Shown here: piece after piece, positions 50,119-61,837 of the stretch | How positions within the stretch are numbered: the stretch's first letter is position 1 | Layout of the letters: every line of letters begins with the position of its first letter | NCBI GenBank assembly: GCA_039881145.1 | Contig: JAYKKI010000004.1 | Span: 45,444,501-45,508,500, forward strand | Origin: Druceiella hillmani | Lineage: Eukaryota; Arthropoda; Insecta; Lepidoptera; Hepialidae | Reading direction: 5' to 3' | DNA: 64,000 nucleotides | Notes under the pieces: model-generated | Seen by the model: the letters and a program-made list of their open reading frames with translations, nothing else | Database searches by the model: none | Told to the model about the DNA's origin: nothing | Translations under genes and position numbers: made by a program

Positions 50119-53100
50119 GACGCAGCATGATGGTGTTTATGTATCCTATTTACGTCCAGCACTATAACCTCTGGAATATTTTTTGAAGAAATTTAATTTT
50201 GTGTAATGGTTTTAATGGTGACGAGTAGAAAGGGATCCCCGAACTGGTACATTTATCACAGCCTGTAATATAGCATGCCTACTGTGTGAAATCTCTATTT
50301 TTTCACATAATAAAATAATTTAAAAATTATTGAAACATGCGGTCAATGAATTATAACATAACTAGCTTTTGTTTTCAGTATTAATAAGAAATTATGATTA
50401 GGCTACGCCCGATATTTTTAAATATGTTTGTAAAAAAATCATAACATTTTTATGTTATTTCCATAAACCTATCAATTTTGATCATTATATTACGATATCC
50501 GCATCAATATGATTATTTATATACCTTTATCTTAGTTGCTTTTTAAGTTAATTATCACTTTTAACTCGACTTTTTATGACAAGTTCTATAAAAAGACGAG
50601 TTTTAGTTATGCTAAATTCATAACAGTAAATAGTATATCACTTTGTTAGACCTAATAAATAAATTTACGATATGAGCACAGTATAAATATAATACACAAA
50701 AAGTTTCGTTTTACTATAAGCGTACAAGTTCTATGAATATCTGTGTGAAATTCGAAATATGGACGAGGTCGTTATTTACTAAAATTCTCAAGACATCTAC
50801 AGCCTTTCTTTTAGATAATTCAATTTATTGTCCTTGGTGCGAGGGTAAATAAGTTGCACAGTTAATCGAGGTTAAATAACTTTCGTGCAAGCTACGTACA
50901 GTCAAGAATATAACAAGCAATCGTATTTTCAATTTTCTTAGACCAATTTTAATATCTATCACCAAGACTGGTTAACTGTCACATCAATGCAAGTACAGAA
51001 ATACAGAAATTCAGAAAGAAATACGACGTTTTAAAGTAAAAGGGAAAATACCATCCGAAAGAAAACAAACACTTATGACAGGTATCTGTATTAAAAATGG
51101 AAACCAACTTTAAAAGTACAAGTCCTTTAGATATTTTTAATACATAGGAATAATTAATATATGAATAAGCATACAATGTCATATCCATAATTTTAGAAAA
51201 GAAACCCTAAAAAACTCATTACTATTTGTTAACTTATTATTAAACTCATAAAACGAATGCGATGACCAAAATTTTGAAAAAAACATACCTAAGGGGGTGT
51301 ATACCTTATGAAAGGAATCTAATGGACAGAATATGTTTAGACATGCAAAATTTCATCATTACAAAAATTGAGAAAACCGTAAGACAGCGTCGTAAATTGA
51401 AAAACAAAAGCTCCAAGGCTTGTATTCCGATCACTGCACCAGCATATTAAATTATTGTTCGTCACTTTTCGATATGTCATAGATACTCCACTCGCCAAGA
51501 AATATGGTCAGTTTTTTTTTGCATTTTAATAACATCTTAAGAATGAATTTATTCTTAGTGAATAAAAAAACGCCATCTCTTTATATAACTCCCATGAAGA
51601 ATCTAAAATAAACTAACCTTATTGAAAATTAAAATGAAATAGAAGGCAAATGCTTAACGGAATCGAAATTATATATTGAAGTGATTTTAAGTAATTATAA
51701 ATAAATTAATAAAATAGTATTTTGTCGTACAAAGGTCAATACTGAATAAAAAATTGCCAGAAACAACCGTTTCCCGAATGAATTATTCAAGAATATTTTT
51801 TTCTCCGAGTTTATCGTTTTCAAATCTGACTATAAATTTACATATAAATAATAATATATAAGCTTTAAATCCAGGAATGGTCTGTACTAGGATTAGTGAA
51901 AGAGGCGATATTTTATTTAGTTTAGGCTGAACGAAAACATATTTTATGGGGAAATTCTTCAAAAAATGATGTTAAATCTTAACTGTCACATTTTTATAGT
52001 AGTTTGTAAGTTTATAGATTGAAATTATCTACGTTGATTTTAAATTTAGTTTAATCTAAACATAATTGCTTAATTGAAAATTATTCACTATTTGCAACAT
52101 TTTTTTAGAAAGTCGTGATACAAGGTTTTGTGTATACGTGAGAAAAAAGTATGTTTCACAAATAGTGCTTTAACAACATTATCATTTTTGTAACTTAGTA
52201 TCTACTAAAATTTGATGCTCATTTTACGTAGATGTGAGTTGATATCTACAGGGTAAAGTAAAGTACAAAAGGAAATAAGAGTTTAAGGTGTAAGATAAAT
52301 TCGTTAGATTGATGTGGAACTATTTTTCTTCCGGGGTTTAACATATGCTATATATTGGTTTAGTTTATATATACGGATTCAAAATATTAAGAGACTTTAT
52401 TAAATTTAGTAGATTATATGAAAGTTTAAGCGAAATTTATCAATGGCAACATTTGGTATCACAAAAAATAAATAAAAATAATTCTAAAAATAAAAACAGA
52501 AATTGACCAATGTTTTTTTGCCTTTGCTTACAAAAATCGCCAAAATTAAGAAACGACTTAAAATTATAATAATTTTTATTCCATAATAAAAAATTATATT
52601 TTTAAATTGTATTTATGCATGTAATGTTATAATATTCGAAGTTCTTCTTTTTTTTTGCATTGACCTTTTTGATTTACCATTCAGTTACTTATATTTAATG
52701 ATTTTACCCTGATTTAATAAGTTTTTAATCATTTTTGCGTAAATAGTTTCAATGTGGCCAGTTTTGCTGGCAGGTATAAATTTTTTTGAATGAAATATAA
52801 TTTATTGAAATGAAATATAATTTGATTATTAATAATACCAAAAACACATTCACACACATTTATGTTAACTGACATGAAACGGACAAGTCTACTTAATTGC
52901 TTAATTTCCTCTGACATAAGTAGGAAACAATAAAAGTTTCCAAATTATTTAAATTACCAACAACAATATAATGTTTTGGTATCCATTGTATTCAGTATAC
53001 AATAATATTGTTAGTCGACTAATATGCTCAAACATTTCTTGCGACCGAGAATCTCGAAAAACCTAATGCGAAGGAAATTACAAGAGATTAGAGAGAGAGA

Positions 53101-56100
53101 TTAGATTAAGCTTTATGGGGGTAAAGTCTCCTGTGACAATAACGGGATAAAAGGGTGTGTTTGACCTTAGCCAACAAACAAGAGAAAAAAATAAAATAAT
53201 TCTTATTTGTTTAGGTGTAGCGACTGAAAAGATGAAATAAGGGAAATATCCATCTCGTGAGGCCCCAAAACTTGAAATGAATATACTTTGAAACACGGGG
53301 AATGTTGTTGATTTTTGAACATATAAAACCTTTACAAAATGTGCAAAGTAAATATAATACAAACAAATTGGATATAAGTTTGCAATAATTGTATTGTGCC
53401 ATCAAAATTATACTAGTACCGCCACTTGAATCACGTGTCAGAAAAATATTTTAAAATTCTGTAGAGTCCAGTATATATTTTTTTCGTATTGTTAAATAGT
53501 GTAAAATATTATCTCTTTTTTATTATTATTTATCCGTAGATGTTACAAATATACAAGCTGCTACCGCATGATGCAAGGATTTAAATCTTTGGTAACTATG
53601 TTTTATAGCTTCCATATATGTATAAATATTCTGAAGTAAATGTTTATAAGGAAATGTGAATTCCGTTAACTGAGATCTTATCTATTTTTGACCACTTGAG
53701 AATATTTGTATCCATAAATTATGTCATTTTATTATCAGTAATTAGTTCATCATTATATTATTTTATTATAAATTATATTATTTTACTATTGTCATATTTA
53801 CAATTGCAAAACATGACCAGAATAATTTAAGTGTTAATTTTTTTTACACTGTCCTTAATTACATATCGCATGAAAAATTATATCGTGAGAACTCAGTATT
53901 ACATAACATTAATTTATCCACACAACTTTTGATATCAACTTACCATTATCAAGAACATTTATATGTCATGGTTTAATGATTGTCCAATTTCTTTCTTTAC
54001 ATTGAAATACCTATATTTAAAATGAATGATTAAAATGAATATGCCTTTTATTTATTATGGTCTAGTTCATTCCAATATTGTTAATATTTCCTTCCAATAT
54101 TAATATGAAATTATTGACACACTTATCTCCTAATAAATCTCGTAAGCTTACTAAAATCTATTTACGTTAACTTAAAACGAGCATTTATTATTTATTGTAC
54201 TTTGTTAATACAATGTCGTTGTTTTGATTAAATCAAAACAATGGCATGATTTAATCAATGTCGAGCAATAATAATATCAAAATCGAGCAATAATAATAAT
54301 AAAATATCAAAAACAATAAAAATTTATGATCAACCTCTTCCATGCTTTCAAGTCCTCACTGAAATTTTCATACCAGCGATTAGTAAAGAACCATATTATT
54401 TATGAGCCTGATTAAGCAACTGACAATATATAGAGGGCGTTTCATTATCTTGTCTGAAAAATTTAAATTTGAACTTCTTTTCTTTTAAATTTAAAATTTT
54501 TCTGATTTGAATAAAAAACAACTAATATAAAAGGCTGCTGACAAACAATTGAATAGCGTAGAGAATAGCGAGTTATGATGCAGATTTGAATAGGTTGACG
54601 AATAGTCATACACTGGTAACTCTTTCCCAATGCCATTATTATGAGGTAAAAGTCAAACCCATTATTTCAGAGACACATATGTTTTCAACAATTGTTATTT
54701 ACGTGTTTCAAATATTGTACCTACGAGAAAATATATTTAAATCACTACAAGCAATTTATTAAGTTATGAAGTTAATTATAAATAGAATGTAACATTTTAT
54801 CGCTGTTCGTGCTTTAAATATGATTTTTAAACTATGTAAAAAACGGTGATAGAAGAAAAATATAAATTGAATCAATTGTCCGTTTGATGGACGATAGTAA
54901 AAAAGAAAAATGGCGTAATTCAAACACCATTATCTTCTGCTGTAAGTTATTTATCAGAATAAGCAATCATATTTGTTTAACTACCTTTGATGTTATTAAC
55001 AAATCTTTGAAAATGGCAATCAATGTATAAGTAAATGATAATTAGGATATACAAGCAATTAAAATAATTTTCAGCTGGGAATGCAAAAGATCGTCTTGTT
55101 TAATTTTCTTACGAATTGAATTATTAGTATAGTTTGAAAAAAATACTTCTTTAAGAAAATATTAGTGAAGAAATAAAATGGATTTGCAACACAACCTACA
55201 AACTTGTAAAATATTTAACGCGACAAACTTCTTCATTTACACCACAATATTCTGCACGACAAAATCATTTCTACCATGTTGCTGGTTTTCAAAATGGACG
55301 TAAAAATAGTCATAGGGCTGTCATTCTTATAAACCTGCTATCATTCTTAACCAGATTACGTTGACCAACAAATTACCTTTTTGGTAAATATAATCTACTT
55401 AAATATAATTCACATGGGATATATCTTATTATAAGAATATAAAACATGGCTGAATAAATTTAATTTCAATCATTTTGGTTTATAACTATATAATCATGCA
55501 CAGAATATGCTCCTAAGTTATTGTTGTAATTTTATAATGAAAGTAGCATCGGTAAATAAAGATTTGCTTACTTAATATACACAATTTAATGTAAGAATAA
55601 AAGGAAGATTTGAAATATCCGTAAAGATCCTTATCAATAAAAATAATTGTTTAAAGTAGTCTCACCAAATTATCGCCAACTTGCTGAATTTTCTTTAAAG
55701 GCTGTAAAGAAAAAAACTGGCTCCACTGAAAAATTAACTCATTACAGTATTAGTCGATAAAATAAATAAAATGCTAATGTTTTTAATATATTTTAATTGC
55801 CCTATTATATGGAATTTTTTCTTACAATTTTATTACCCAAAAATATTTATTATTAATTCAAACGTTAAAAGATTTTGTATTCATCTTATTCAGCACAATG
55901 ATGTTTAGATAATATGTAAATTACAACGTATAATAAAATTGCTAATTTACGTTTTTTCATGAAAACTAATGACCGATGAGTCGAAAGCGCAACGTTACAG
56001 TTGTCTATATAAGTACAGACATAACAAATAAAATCCTAATGGAGCGCAGAATCTAATTTATATTACCATCACATATGGTGGAATGTAGTTATGAACCCCA

Positions 56101-56460
56101 GCGTCCAAACGTCAAAATTACTTCGACATTGATCTCAATCCTCTTATTCATAATTTGCCACCTTCTTCCTTTATATGAATACGGAAATAATATAATCACA
56201 ACTGGGCGTGAATTTTGTTTTTATTTTATATTCACGGATATATTATGGACCCTTTTTTCCTGGATTTTTGGTCGTTACCGTAATACTAGAATTTTAAGTG
56301 GATTTTTTCTTAAGTTCGTGTCTTTCTCTTTAATAGATTGATCATTTTTTCAAGTTATTAATTTTTTTTTATAATGAAATTGATTTTTTCAATGACTACA
56401 AATGTTAATTTTTGTAGACTATATTGAAACACTTTTATTGAAATATCCACATATTGAATA
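50119..56460. other. AT-rich DNA with small palindromes only
   Basis: A hairpin with about 17-bp imperfect arms lies at 50562-50603 (aactcgactttttat and its complement). A short direct duplication lies at 52790-52825 (tgaaatgaaatataattt). A perfect 23-nt palindrome lies at about 54223-54245 (ttgttttgatt and complement), followed by a doubled tcgagcaataataat. No coding frame was recognised in over 6 kb. Confidence 0.45.
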
Positions 56461-56656
56461 CATTTGGCGGTAATTTTGTAGAAATTCATTTTTCACAATT
56501 AAATGAAACTACGTGATGTAGTATTATTTCTACTTTCTTTAAGTTCTTTATCACGACCTAGGTTTCGTTGTATTACAACATCGTCAGGTAGGCTATTAGC
56601 AAAAAGCTTTTTTAGGTAAAGAACTTAAAGAAAGTAGAAATAATACAACATCACTA
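56461..56656. repeat. Penelope-like fold-back terminus, copy B
   Basis: The left arm 56461-56605 is long: catttggcggtaattttgta, the common arm, a - strand hammerhead-like core and ctattagcaaa. The right arm 56614-56656 retains only the aaagaact to gatgt part, inverted. The right arm has therefore lost the ribozyme segment and its outer end. It is the same family as 47516 and 57684. Confidence 0.7.
56551..56591 (-). ncRNA. Hammerhead-ribozyme-like motif, core intact
   Basis: On the - strand it reads CTAC, CTGACGA, TGTTGTAATACAAC, GAAA, CCTAGGT, C, GTGA. The invariant CTGANGA and GAAA boxes are both intact. Helix I is weak (two Watson-Crick pairs and one wobble before a mismatch), and helix II pairs G-T-T-G-T with A-C-A-A-C after one unpaired U. 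Helix III is a self-complementary ACCUAGGU that could pair between two molecules. It is the best-preserved core in the window. Confidence 0.5.
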
Positions 56657-57683
56657 AAATTAAAAATTTTAAAGCAACTGTTACGGGTCCAGTTCCTATT
56701 TTACTCTAGGCGTTTCAAAGTCGTCTGACCTTGTAAATCTTGTAAATTCCTTGTAAATCTGAATAGTGGATTTTTATAGTTTCGTTGTACGTAATGTCAA
56801 TTTTGTTCCTGCATTAAAAAAAAAAACATTTAAAACACTCACTATATTATCATGCTTTGTCTGACTGATACTCAACGCGATATGATGAAAGTAAATTTTT
56901 AATATGAAAATTGCGATAAATTTATGGCCTGAAGATTATAACTGCTAATTAACTATGCCAAACAACCTCTACTGCTTTTATTTTAATTTGAATGCTCGTT
57001 AAGTTGAGTTCATTTCCTTATCTCTAAAACTAACACATAACTTATATGTTATTATCTTAATTTGTTGTATATTCATGCCATTACGTATATCGGTGCATTA
57101 AAATGTCAAATGAATTAAATTTTAAAGCTGAATGAGGCGGTTTGTATATTATACATAGTGTAGTAGTTATTATAGCAGTATGCCTTCACAAATATGAATT
57201 TCTTTTAATTTTCACCTATTACTACCAGATTTTTAGAATTAATAAAACTGAATGTTTCATACCAATCGTCATTTTATTTCTCGTAGACGTCGATTAATGA
57301 TATTTTCATTTACGTTAAAATACAACTGTAAAAATATATCATGTCAAAAAAATTAATTTGAAAAATAAGTTTTCTTTACATCCTCACCTAAGCCACATGA
57401 TTATTTCAATTTCAATTGAAATAATCATGAAGTTCCAAATAATTTCTTCATTTTAAAAAATTAAGAAATTATTATAAAGTCTAAATTCAATAGGTTTTCG
57501 TAATAATTACTAAATATATCATTCTTTTTTGTACTATGTAAGATTTAAAGTTAGATATTTTGCTAAAAAAAGTTAGATGGGTGTCAAGTGACTCGGAATG
57601 TTTTGCGCGCACAATACGCACCGTACACACGCGACTGACGAGAATTTATATTCGCACTATCGAGCGCATAATATAATTCACAG
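56657..57683. other. AT-rich DNA with one palindrome
   Basis: A 34-bp nearly perfect palindrome lies at 57396-57429 (catgattatttcaatt and its complement). A GC-rich spot lies at 57600-57665 (tgcgcgcacaatacgcaccg). No gene was seen. Confidence 0.45.
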
Positions 57684-57774
57684 ATATTTGGTGTTAATTT
57701 TGTTAAAATTCATTATTCACAATTAAATGAAACTACGTGATGTAGTATTATTTCTACTTTCTTTAAGTTCTTTA

Positions 57775-57812
57775 CCACGACCTAGGTTTCGTTGTATTAC
57801 ATCTTCAGGTGG
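57775..57812 (-). ncRNA. Hammerhead-ribozyme-like motif, helix II shortened
   Basis: On the - strand CCAC, CTGAAGA, GAAA, CCTAGGT, C and GTGG are all intact, with four clean helix I pairs. Three bases (ttg) are missing from the 5' side of helix II, so that helix can hardly form. Confidence 0.45.
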
Positions 57813-57841
57813 GCTATTAGCAAAGATATATTTGCTAATAG

Positions 57842-57883
57842 CTCACGTGAAGATGTTGTAATACAACGAAACTTAGGTCGTGG
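57842..57883 (+). ncRNA. Hammerhead-ribozyme-like motif, core C3 mutated
   Basis: On the + strand helix II (TGTTGTAATACAAC) and GAAA are intact. The first core base is G in place of C (GTGAAGA), and helix III reads CTTAGGT, breaking its palindrome. It is probably inactive. Confidence 0.45.
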
Positions 57884-57946
57884 TAAAGAACTTGAAGAAA
57901 TTAGAAATAATGCTACATCACGTAGTTTAATTTAATTGTGGATAAA

Positions 57947-60118
57947 TTCACAGTACAACTCATAAAACATTTGGCTGTTGTTATAAGTACAGTATGATAT
58001 TAGACATATTTAAAGTGAATTGCATGGTTTCCAAAGGAGTGACGATAATGTCTCTCGAAAATGGAGGAAAAAAGTGAAAATTCGTAAAAATCATAAAATC
58101 AATGGAAAATGTATAAGATTTTTTCATAGTTCAGCACTAACTTCTTGTTGAACAATTTAAGAAAAAATTATCAAAAAATGTACGAGCCTTGATGACCATT
58201 TGAAACTTTGAAGTGGTTTGTGGGGATCCATTTGCATTAAATTCTTTTACAAACAAATATTATAATTTTATTTAATACTAAAAAAGCTGGTTTCAACGTT
58301 AAAGAATTATCTTTAATATAATATCTGCATGTCTGTTAATGCATTCTCTATTAACATGTTACGGATTGTCGCTACTGACGACCTACAGATTCCCGAACCG
58401 TAGTAATCCATTATTTTATTATAAAAAATTTAAATTCGAAACCATACTGAATAAAAAAGAAATATACTAAATAAAAAAAAACACTATGTTAACATTTTTT
58501 GCTAAAAATTATGTTTTCATTTTTCAAACACGACGTCCGTGTTGTGTCCATAATTGCATGCTGCGGCTTATACCCATTGAATAGGCTGATGCATATAATA
58601 AAAACAAGAAATTTAAATCTTTTATGAAGAACGATATATTTCAACAAATGTATTCTCACTTAGTGTTAATAAATTATGTTTTGACAAATGAAATGTTAAT
58701 AATTCGATTTTAGAAGCTATATGAACGGAATAATTTTTTTCGTAAAAAGTTTTTTAGTAAATAGAATTTTCTTCTTTTATGGAGTGAAATATATTATATG
58801 AAATAATTTATTTTAAAGAAAATATTTAAGGGCGTAGTTCTTAAAAGCGGATATTTGTATTTCATTTATTCATTTGCTCTTGACTACGATTTTTTTAATG
58901 ATGTAAATGGACTTTAGTTAGCTTAAGAATATAAACATCAGAACTAAATCCTATACATGGTTGTTACTATGGACAGGACCACTTTCGATCAGTACATGGT
59001 GGGTTGACAACGCATAAAGACAAAGGAAAAACTAATGATTATCAAAGAACGTCCAACAAAAGAACAAATGAAGTGGATACAATAACAATTGGAGACATTT
59101 TCACCGACGATAACTATTGACATTCAGGAATTTTCGTACGAAAAGAAAAAGTCCATGCAAAATAAAACCAAAAGTACGAAAGGACATGATTATAATTAAA
59201 TCACTGGTTAGTTGTGTGCCACAACTTACATCCAAATCGATGTTTTCTACCCGACAGTACAATTAATTTATACTGTTATATTAATTGTGACTGAAATCAT
59301 ACAACAGTTTGACTAAATCTAACTACAACTTTTTTTATCTTTATACGTTGTTCTGTTAAATATAGCACTTACTAATTCAGTGAAATTGTTCTTTCTAGAT
59401 TGTTATTTTAATTCTTTTCTTTAGATGATATTATTATAGGGCAAATTCTCATAAATATAATATTTTGATAATAGTATATTTTAAGAAACCTATTTTTATC
59501 AGCTTATGAAAAAGTTTCATCTAAAAATAATAAAGAATTAATTTACTACTTAATTTAACATTAAAAAAATCTAGAATAAATTATTTTCGTGACAATTGAA
59601 TATTTAGAAAATACTGATTACACAAAACAATGTGATAAATATTACGGAAAATTTAATATCATACGAAATCAGAATTATAGTTTTTTTTACGTCCAATAAG
59701 TATTTAACGTGATTGCCTTAAATATTATTTGTTTTCTGCATGTAACGCATCCTATCATTTAACCATTAATTTAAAAAAAACAACGTCTTTAATAAACAAA
59801 ATGTACTAGGTTTAGCGTTTTGCAAAATGTATGTTTAATATTTTAAGGTGCAATCAGTAGTTTATAGAAATATTTTTTGCATACTTTAATAAAATATAAC
59901 CCTTTAACGGGAAATTATACGAAAATCATTACTTTAAAATTTAGGAAAAATTATCATTTATTAGTTGTATCGACGGTTCGTGAGACATTTAGCTTACTTA
60001 TTTTGCAAAAGCTGCAATTTTAGCATAACATCTTAAACGGTGCCAATTTTGAAAATTATTTAAAATGGTAGCCTTAACTGTTATATAAATTTTTGAACAA
60101 TTTTATTGGGGGGCAAAG
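57947..60118. other. AT-rich DNA up to the LINE insertion
   Basis: No gene was recognised. A less AT-rich stretch at 58965-59270 gives broken frames with no readable homology. Base composition changes sharply at about 60108, marking the LINE 5' boundary. Confidence 0.45.
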
Positions 60119-60523
60119 TCATTCGCGTCCGTAGGAGCTGCCTAATCATCACCCTGCACGTGTCCCCCGGGTGGCGCTAAATGAATGACAACGCCGAGTC
60201 TTGAGCGGCGGTAAATAACTCAAAACACTGCGACGCTTAGCCAGCAGATAACATAAGGAGGTAGGAAATGACCTTCCTAATCCGTAAACCACTCAAGAGC
60301 GGCGGTCTTGGCTTCATTGCCCGGACCACGAGGAAGAAAACCTCTTCAAAAATTACCCAAATCCAATGGTGGGAAACGTGCCAACTGGATGCATGGCTGT
60401 ATGGATGAACAGCATTAGCGCCAACCTCTACGGACCTGGTAAACGTAGTTGTATTCTGCCTTCTTAGGGAATGGCGTTACCCCTAAGTGACCTGTTATTT
60501 CGTCCAATTATCGTGGGAACAAA
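60119..60523 (+). promoter_or_regulatory. LINE 5' untranslated region / presumed internal promoter
   Basis: The leader is far more GC-rich than the flank and begins tcattcgcgtccgtaggag, with no TATA box. Jockey-group LINEs are known to use TATA-less internal promoters starting at the first bases, often at an initiator like TCATT; I infer the same here. The exact first base is uncertain by about 10 bp because the upstream run of G (60108-60114) could belong to either side. Several short upstream ATGs precede ORF1. Confidence 0.6.
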
Positions 60524-61837
60524 ATGAATGATAACTTAAAAAATAAAACAAACACAAACCCAAGTATGATCCAACAAACTCTTCATAAGAGCATATTTAC
60601 AAAAACACGTAGCAACTCTATCGGAGCAATACCACAAATGGTAAATGCTCATGAAACAATTCTTGAATCGATTGACAAAGACAAAAACACCTGGCAACAA
60701 GACCGAATACCTCATACCAAAAGAAAAAGAATGGAATCAAAATCACCACAGACAGAAAACTTAAAGAAAAAGACCAACACGACTGAATACGGAATATCTA
60801 CCCAAAATCAATTTGAAATATTAGGTGAAGTGGAATATAATCCGGATATAATAGAAACAGAAAAGCCACCAAAACCAGAACCAATCTTTGTAACTGGGGT
60901 CCTGGATATCAATTCCCTTAAAAACCTGCTGTTAAGAATAACAACAGAAGGAAATTTTACTATGACCACTCTCAGGTCAGGACACGTTGTGAAAGTAATG
61001 CCAGTAAGTATAGAAGTATACAAAATGATAAGAGAAAAATTCATCACAGACAATATCAGCCATTATACTTACATGATAAAAAGTGAAAGACCTTATAGAG
61101 TTGTTCTGCGAGGCCTCCATAGCTCAGAAGACATCTCTGAAATAAAAGAAGGACTCAAAGCACATGGACACGAAGTAAGGCAACTCGTAAATGTACGTCA
61201 TCGAAACACAAAAGAACCCTTACCCCTATTTTATATAGACCTGGAGCCAAAGAATAACAATAAAGATATTTTTAAAATAAAATACCTCAATCATATGAAA
61301 GTATCTTTTGAAGCACCTTATAAGAAACAGGAAATTCTACAATGTAAAAGATGCCAAAGGTTCGGTCATTCAAAAAATCAATGCTACCGACCATTCAGAT
61401 GCGTCAAATGTGGAGACGACCACCCAACCACCAGCTGCTCCAAAACAAGGGAAACGGAAGCTACTTGTGCAAACTGTCTAGAAAAACATCCAGCTAGTTA
61501 CAGGGGATGCCTAAAATACAAGCAATATAAAGAGCACTTATTGAAAATCCAACCAAAACAAACATATAAACATACAAACCAAACTAAGCGAATGCCTGAA
61601 ATGGACAATTTGCAGCCAAGGAAATTCAAAAATTATAATAGAACAACCTCAACTTACGCTGAAATCACTAAAAGTAGAATGGAAAACATCACTAAGCCAG
61701 ACCAATTACCTCAAACGCAACAACTAAGTGACATCTTGGAACAAATGTTCAACAGAATACAAACTATGATGCTAACCATGGTAGACAACATGATGGATCG
61801 TTTCATCCAGCTTATTAGCAGCCAGACTAAGAAATAA
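60524..61837 (+). CDS. LINE ORF1 protein (gag-like, three CCHC knuckles)
   Basis: This 437-residue protein binds the element's RNA and, in the jockey family, carries it as a ribonucleoprotein. The N-terminal third is polar and lysine-rich, with KRKRMESKSP (about residues 66-75), a possible nuclear localisation signal. The central part (about 120-270) holds the domain typical of jockey ORF1 just before the knuckles, including PYRVVLRGLHSSEDISEIKE. Three zinc knuckles follow: CKRCQRFGHSKNQC from residue 274 (C-x2-C-x4-H-x4-C), CVKCGDDHPTTSC from 293 (x2, x3, x4) and CANCLEKHPASYRGC from 315 (x2, x3, x6). This graded spacing is the jockey/F-element pattern. The C-terminus ends in a Met-rich, probably helical stretch. 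The start has a good context (aaaATGa). The frame is full length with no damage. ORF2 overlaps its end in the +1 frame. Confidence 0.95.
   Translation: MNDNLKNKTNTNPSMIQQTLHKSIFTKTRSNSIGAIPQMVNAHETILESIDKDKNTWQQDRIPHTKRKRMESKSPQTENLKKKTNTTEYGISTQNQFEILGEVEYNPDIIETEKPPKPEPIFVTGVLDINSLKNLLLRITTEGNFTMTTLRSGHVVKVMPVSIEVYKMIREKFITDNISHYTYMIKSERPYRVVLRGLHSSEDISEIKEGLKAHGHEVRQLVNVRHRNTKEPLPLFYIDLEPKNNNKDIFKIKYLNHMKVSFEAPYKKQEILQCKRCQRFGHSKNQCYRPFRCVKCGDDHPTTSCSKTRETEATCANCLEKHPASYRGCLKYKQYKEHLLKIQPKQTYKHTNQTKRMPEMDNLQPRKFKNYNRTTSTYAEITKSRMENITKPDQLPQTQQLSDILEQMFNRIQTMMLTMVDNMMDRFIQLISSQTKK

Larger units (their letters stand above)
57684..57946. repeat. Penelope-like fold-back terminus, copy C (most complete)
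   Basis: The left arm is 57684-57824 and the right arm 57831-57946, meeting at a 6-nt centre (gatata). Both arms contain ctattagcaaa, a hammerhead-like core, the ccacgacctaggt segment and the long gatgtagtatta arm. The left outer end is atatttggtgttaattttgt; the right outer end is attgtggataaattca. It is the only copy with two complete, opposed ribozyme segments. Confidence 0.75.

Noticed and set aside
51262..51450. Lys/Arg-rich 62-codon frame
   Set aside because: No recognisable motif; this length occurs by chance in the window.
58965..59270. Possible piggyBac-like transposase remnant
   Set aside because: Only a vague similarity (FTDDNY) in one broken frame; no second motif.
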